Shown: in pieces, positions 61,080 through 64,000 of the stretch
Layout of the letters: each line of letters begins with the position of its first letter
Numbering within the stretch: the first letter of the stretch is position 1
DNA from: Pedobacter kyungheensis
GTDB lineage: Bacteria > Bacteroidota > Bacteroidia > Sphingobacteriales > Sphingobacteriaceae
Direction: 5' to 3'
DNA: 64,000 nucleotides
Assembly: GCF_000812965.1 (NCBI RefSeq)
Contig: NZ_JSYN01000006.1
Location: 207,731 to 271,730 of the forward strand
Position numbers and translations under genes: made by a program
The notes under the pieces: generated by a model
The model's database searches: none
Seen by the model: only the letters and a program-made list of their open reading frames with translations
What the model was told of the DNA's origin: nothing

Positions 61080-62458
61080 CTTGTTAATGTGCCCCCATCT
61101 TTATCAAACTTTTCTTCAACGTAATTATCGAGATGGTCACCTATTGATTTTCCAGAAACATATTTAGTCAACAGATCGGCACCAAGATAAACACCTCCTA
61201 CAATCCATCCTCCCCCAGGTATGAAGCTTACTCCTGTCACAACCCCATCAAGCACATCCGAAGCCTTAATTTGCTTATTAACCAATACTTTGCCAACTAC
61301 AATAGCACCAGACACTACCCCTAAGCCCACACCCACTTTAGGAAGAGCTGTACTAATTCCTCTATACAACCCACTTGTAGATACTGGCACTCTGTAACCT
61401 GTTAAATTCTTAACGAGCTTCAGAGCATCCCAGGCAATTTTACTTTTTGCAGCTGTACTAAGCCCTTTCCATGTAACATTTTCAACATAACCAACCCCAG
61501 TTCCAAACACATCATATGCGTCTTTCTTTCCAAAACCTGATTTTCCCTCAACGTAAGTAGACTCTATCACACCATCATTTGGGTGAGAATCCATGCCTAA
61601 TCCCTTATCATCCCCTGAAGAATATGAAACCCCATTCTTACTATCGTAAATTGAATATTCTCCATTTGCATCTTTCTTTATTCTACCACTAATATCATGC
61701 TCTTTTCTATATTCCCTTGCTTCTTTTCTGCTTTCGAATAAACCTAATTCATCCGTAAAGTTAATAGGATTATTATAGGAATATCGAAATGGGCTTAGGC
61801 TTGGGGCTAATTCGGCCAATAGATCGGGAGTATTCCATCTACCAATCACCGGATCATAGAACCTCGCCCCGTAATCATACTGACCTAACTCCTCTTGCAA
61901 CTCCTTGCCATTATAAAGATACTTATTATCTACCGATCCCTGAAAGGAAGTTTTCCTTTTTCCAAAGGCATAATAATCATCTTTTTGTAAAGGTTCTATA
62001 CTACCGTTCGTTACCTGGAAAGTATAACGTACGTTACCTAAATGATCGTTTAGATTATAGTGGTAAGTATAAACCCCACCATTGTTTTGTGCTATACCTT
62101 CTTCGGTATGAATAATATCTATTGTAGCTCCATCTGGTTTGTATTCTATACCATCAATATAATTTCTAACAGAGCCATTGCTATTTCTGGCCAGCTTTTT
62201 ACCTGTAGCATCATAAGTATAAGCTAAATTAACGGTGGTACCAGTTGTTCGTGTGGCTGTTGCAGGTAAGTTCAGGTAATTATAAGTTAAACTAACTCCA
62301 CTTAAGCCATCTTTTTTAGCATTCCCATTAGCATCATATTCGTAATCCTGTATTGTTAAACCGCTTACGCTTTGTAACTGGTTGCTATTACCCAAATTGT
62401 AATAGTTGTATGTTTTGATGCCAGTATTGTCGCGGTTAAGGCTGGTAATATTCCCCAT
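61070..62458 (-). CDS. Orphan RHS core (divergent) plus hydrophobic Gly-rich toxin tip
   Basis: There are 462 codons from the ATG at 62458; the frame stays open up to hairpin F (YGLSYGEEGQNLCEALTYDV). The core is more divergent than in the other cassettes ([35 protein letters not shown]), so this cassette has an older or different origin. The tip (about 235-462) has a charged part and then a Gly/Val/Ile-rich hydrophobic region (GVGLGVVSGAIVVGKVLVNK, then VSFIPGGGWIVGGVYLGADL) and ends SIGDHLDNYVEEKFDKDGGT. Such a hairpin-like hydrophobic stretch and a membrane immunity protein suggest pore formation; this is inference. Confidence 0.78.
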   Translation of the reverse strand: MGNITSLNRDNTGIKTYNYYNLGNSNQLQSVSGLTIQDYEYDANGNAKKDGLSGVSLTYNYLNLPATATRTTGTTVNLAYTYDATGKKLARNSNGSVRNYIDGIEYKPDGATIDIIHTEEGIAQNNGGVYTYHYNLNDHLGNVRYTFQVTNGSIEPLQKDDYYAFGKRKTSFQGSVDNKYLYNGKELQEELGQYDYGARFYDPVIGRWNTPDLLAELAPSLSPFRYSYNNPINFTDELGLFESRKEAREYRKEHDISGRIKKDANGEYSIYDSKNGVSYSSGDDKGLGMDSHPNDGVIESTYVEGKSGFGKKDAYDVFGTGVGYVENVTWKGLSTAAKSKIAWDALKLVKNLTGYRVPVSTSGLYRGISTALPKVGVGLGVVSGAIVVGKVLVNKQIKASDVLDGVVTGVSFIPGGGWIVGGVYLGADLLTKYVSGKSIGDHLDNYVEEKFDKDGGTLTSWK

Positions 62459-62516
62459 TACATCGTAAGTTAATGCTTCGCAAAGGTTTTGCCCTCCTCA
62501 CCATAGCTCAGACCAT

Positions 62517-62543
62517 AAAAAAGCCTGGCGCTAAGGCCAGGCT
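62517..62543 (-). terminator. Cassette hairpin F
   Basis: AGCCTGGC-GCTAAG-GCCAGGCT followed by TTTTTTATGG in the minus sense, ending the cassette whose immunity gene is at 62625-62999. Confidence 0.85.
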
Positions 62544-62624
62544 AAATATAAAATATGTTAAGCACAAGTCATGTGCCCACTTTGCCCAACAACACAAAGA
62601 CTTTGTGCCAGTGAAGGATATAAG

Positions 62625-62999
62625 CTAAATGGCATGATATGACACAAAATACTCAAGTATAATATATAATAAGGAAAATGAGAATATAATCAGCCCCCAT
62701 ATTAAAATCATACCATTCTTAATTGGTGAATTATCATATTTTTTAACGATAATTTCTTTTTTGTTCCACAAGATAAAATAATTATATATAAAAATAATTC
62801 CTCCGGTAATAAGGGCACAATAAACTGATTCATCCTTTGTGATCCGATATTTGAAAAAATAATTTACTAAACCAAAGATGGACCATAAATTCATATATTC
62901 AAGAAAGCATAATCCAAGAAAAGCATTAAAAAATGATTGATCATTTTTTCCATTGCTTTTTAATACTTTGTATAAGAGGTAATATATTTTATCTATCAT
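62625..62999 (-). CDS. Three-helix membrane protein, candidate immunity
   Basis: This 124-residue protein has about three to four hydrophobic helices ([37 protein letters not shown]) with a basic segment [18 protein letters not shown] before the last one. The ATG overlaps the upstream toxin stop by 4 bp (ATGA). In topology it resembles the product of 60711-61079. Strongly AT-rich coding sequence. No family name can be given. Confidence 0.68.
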   Translation of the reverse strand: MIDKIYYLLYKVLKSNGKNDQSFFNAFLGLCFLEYMNLWSIFGLVNYFFKYRITKDESVYCALITGGIIFIYNYFILWNKKEIIVKKYDNSPIKNGMILIWGLIIFSFSLLYIILEYFVSYHAI

Positions 63000-64000
63000 T
63001 TTTTTATATATGGAATGGTAACACTTGTATTATCCGAATATTTATACAATGGATTTGTATTATAATTTGTTCTAAGTTTTGGATCATACGTAGCGCTTTG
63101 TAAAATTAATCCAGCGGCTATTCCATATCCTCCACCCAACTTAGAACCTATATAATAGGCAAGGGTACCTATTCCAATATTTTTCATCGTTTCATCTTTA
63201 GTTTGATTACCACTTACGCCTTTTGCTATCTCAAGCATTGTACCTGCGACAAACAAACCTTTTCCAACATTTTCTAAACTCCCCAATACTTTAGATTTAG
63301 ACATCACAGAAGTGCCTTCATTAAATGCAGCTCCGATCATAATTGCTCCAGCATCATTAACATAACCAACCCCCTCATTCAGCTTCCCTGTCATATCCAA
63401 CCCTCTTGCAAAATCCGTTTTACCTTCAATTTTGGTTTGTCCGCTAAGAGAATAAGACATGAACTCGCCTGATGCAGCATTTGTAGCTCTTCCATCTTCA
63501 TTCAAATTAACAGAACCATTATAACTTTGAAGAACTGCTTTTGTTCCTATAAGTTTATACCCTTCCTGTTTTATTGCACCAGCGAACCATTTAATGGTAC
63601 TACCATCATCAGATTGGTACCAATCTAAAGGCTTCATTCCATCAGGATCCACAAACCTAATCGGATTATTAAACCCATAATTATATGGAGAATGCCTCCG
63701 CATCTTCTCTGCCAACGGATCCACCACATTCCACCTTCCAATCACCGGATCATAGAATCTTGCGCCGTAATCATATTGCCCTAACTCTTCCTGCAACTCC
63801 TTGCCATTGTAAAGATACTTGTTAAGCCCTGCTTTTGCAACGGGTTCCTTTCTTAATCCAAAAGCATAGTAGTCATCGCGCTGCAGTACTTCCAGCTGGT
63901 TTGTATTGGGGTTTTGATAAAAAGTAACCCTTACATTACCCAAATGATCGCTTAGGTTATACTCATAACTGTAATTGTTGCCGCTTCTGCGCGCTAAGCC
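62996..64000 (-). CDS. Orphan RHS core plus toxin tip (runs off the window)
   Basis: The frame is open to base 64000, where it reads [20 protein letters not shown], part of the RHS core; the first ATG inside the window is at 63943. Whether this copy is a full-length gene or another orphan cassette cannot be decided from the window. The core ends [20 protein letters not shown], and the tip has a hydrophilic start and a Gly/Ala/Ile-rich hydrophobic second part ([20 protein letters not shown]). It closes with [14 protein letters not shown]. It is paired with the three-helix membrane protein at 62625. Confidence 0.8.
   Translation of the reverse strand, partial: GLARRSGNNYSYEYNLSDHLGNVRVTFYQNPNTNQLEVLQRDDYYAFGLRKEPVAKAGLNKYLYNGKELQEELGQYDYGARFYDPVIGRWNVVDPLAEKMRRHSPYNYGFNNPIRFVDPDGMKPLDWYQSDDGSTIKWFAGAIKQEGYKLIGTKAVLQSYNGSVNLNEDGRATNAASGEFMSYSLSGQTKIEGKTDFARGLDMTGKLNEGVGYVNDAGAIMIGAAFNEGTSVMSKSKVLGSLENVGKGLFVAGTMLEIAKGVSGNQTKDETMKNIGIGTLAYYIGSKLGGGYGIAAGLILQSATYDPKLRTNYNTNPLYKYSDNTSVTIPYIKK

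Noticed and set aside
27114..62543. Integron-like attC sites as an explanation for the cassette hairpins
   Set aside because: No integrase is in the window, the hairpin lacks the attC core motifs, cassettes share long homologous cores, and each hairpin has a T-tract as in a normal terminator. Homologous recombination explains the layout more simply.
1..64000. tRNA, rRNA, riboswitches, prophage or insertion-sequence transposases
   Set aside because: I looked for them on both strands and saw no convincing candidate.

Overview
The window looks like chromosomal DNA of a free-living Bacteroidota bacterium. It is probably a Pedobacter-like member of the Sphingobacteriaceae, judging from its two SusC/SusD pairs, its ECF sigma/FecR pair, its Bacteroidota-style lipoproteins and its AT-rich intergenic DNA; the species assignment is inference. 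Almost every gene lies on the minus strand. There are two contrasting halves: carbohydrate uptake (1-26 kb) and polymorphic RHS toxins with a type II secretion-like operon (26-64 kb).

Region 1 (1-13.6 kb), read right to left, is a polysaccharide-utilisation locus. Its order is ECF sigma factor, FecR anti-sigma, SusC with an N-terminal STN domain, SusD, a SusE-position lipoprotein, a small exported protein, a terminator, a (TG)9 microsatellite, then three secreted glycosidases: GH35 beta-galactosidase, GH110 alpha-1,3-galactosidase and GH95 alpha-L-fucosidase (cut by the window edge). These three activities match the linkages of a blood-group-B-like determinant. Region 2 (13.9-24.1 kb) is a second SusC/SusD operon, with a 791-residue exported protein carrying an internal duplication and an MFS transporter, ended by a strong terminator. 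A divergent membrane-spanning PKD/LamG-like protein sits next to it. Region 3 (24.4-26.3 kb) holds a lipoprotein with a TNT-type NAD+ glycohydrolase toxin domain, a likely zinc-ribbon immunity partner, and a DNA alkylation repair protein.

Region 4 (26.3-38.6 kb) has a two-gene RHS operon (an SpvB-like 1201-aa protein, then an 1137-aa RHS toxin with its immunity gene). It is followed by two complete orphan RHS-CT/immunity cassettes and a decayed remnant. Region 5 (39-45 kb) is a compact six-gene type II secretion/type IV pilus-like operon: pseudopilin, prepilin peptidase, GspE ATPase, GspD secretin, and PilMN/GspL-like and PilO/GspM-like proteins. No GspF is present. Region 6 (45.3-57.2 kb) is a second RHS operon: Skp/OmpH-like protein, lipoprotein, 1927-aa SpvB-like protein, 1405-aa RHS toxin and immunity gene. 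Region 7 (57.2-64 kb) has long intergenic repeats and a second array of three orphan RHS-CT/immunity cassettes.

The most interesting result is that these parts appear to form one system. The two RHS operons and the secretion operon each carry the same upstream element: three TGA-centred boxes spaced exactly 21 bp apart, the outer two reading TGACGAAC. The RHS toxins have Sec signal peptides, as expected for substrates of a secretin-based exporter. The orphan cassettes all have the same layout: about 240 codons of RHS core, a variable toxin tip, an overlapping small immunity gene, a conserved tail and a conserved hairpin (AGCCTGGC-GCTAAG-GCCAGGCT). They look like a silent store for toxin switching by homologous recombination. 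The link between the secretion operon and RHS export is a hypothesis supported by position and the shared element, not proven.
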